Source of the DNA: an uncultured Bacteroidota bacterium
GTDB taxonomy: Bacteria; Bacteroidota; Bacteroidia; NS11-12g; UBA9320
Assembly (NCBI GenBank): GCA_913056425.1
Contig: CAJXLR010000126.1
Coordinates: 1-5,797, forward strand
Direction of reading: 5' to 3'
DNA: 5,797 nucleotides
Both the position numbers and the translations under genes were made by a program. This document shows positions 5,769 to 5,797 of this stretch, piece by piece (the first letter of the stretch is position 1; each line of letters opens with the position of its first letter). Under the pieces are notes generated by a model. The model was not told where the DNA came from and did no database searches. It was given only the letters and a program-made list of their open reading frames with translations.

Positions 5769-5797
5769 TTGGACCCTGAAATCTCTTTCTAAAAACA

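Larger units (their letters stand above)
5247..5797. other. AT-rich region with no recognisable gene
   Basis: No coding region of recognisable family is present. A 103-codon minus-strand open frame (5688-5377) has no ribosome binding site and atypical composition, and is not called. A clear intrinsic terminator for the exporter gene was not found; a weak GTTAA/TTAAC pairing follows the stop (5284-5297). The region could be bacterial intergenic or degraded sequence. A CAG|GTAAG splice-donor-like match at 5693-5700 is noted, but alone it does not show a return to eukaryotic DNA. Confidence 0.4.

Overview
The window looks like two pieces of DNA with different histories joined near base 1400-1420. 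The left piece (about 1-1400) reads as eukaryotic. It holds one open frame with no in-frame ATG near its 5' end, preceded by a pyrimidine-rich stretch ending in AG that looks like a splice acceptor. The frame encodes a charged coiled-coil protein with an Asn/Ser/Asp/Gly-rich linker, and it is followed by an AATAAA signal in a repeat-rich 3' flank. This style suits a compact protist or algal genome; a diatom is my guess, not something the sequence proves. The right piece (about 1420 to at least 5246) is bacterial: Shine-Dalgarno sites, a twin-arginine signal peptide, divergent and closely packed genes, no introns, and a TTG start. The gene families and the Tat-exported peptide-type binding protein suggest a marine-type proteobacterium, possibly alphaproteobacterial.

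Bacterial layout: on the minus strand, a complete family 5 (peptide/nickel/oligopeptide type) ABC transporter substrate-binding protein (3222-1591) is followed, after a strong 12-bp intercistronic hairpin, by the first about 27 codons of its DppB-type permease (from 1499). The permease is cut off where the sequence turns eukaryote-like. Divergent from the binding protein, on the plus strand, are a LysR-family regulator (3352-4251, TTG start) and, 53 bp further on, a ten-helix EamA/DMT-family exporter (4305-5246). The 129-bp gap between the divergent genes carries a plausible promoter and a dyad where the regulator could bind. The last about 550 bases hold no recognisable gene, only a 32-codon ORF with a good ribosome binding site and two small inverted repeats.

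The most interesting signal is inside the binding protein. It has the full length of the family, but its segments are in circularly permuted order: Tat signal, then what is normally the C-terminal third, then what is normally the N-terminal two thirds. Joining its last residues to residue about 35 would restore the usual order. The reading frame, signal peptide and operon position all look intact, so this looks like a functional permuted protein and not a wreck. The eukaryote-bacterium junction is the second point of note. The simplest explanation is a chimeric clone or assembly of host and associated bacterium; a real transfer into a nuclear genome is possible but less likely.
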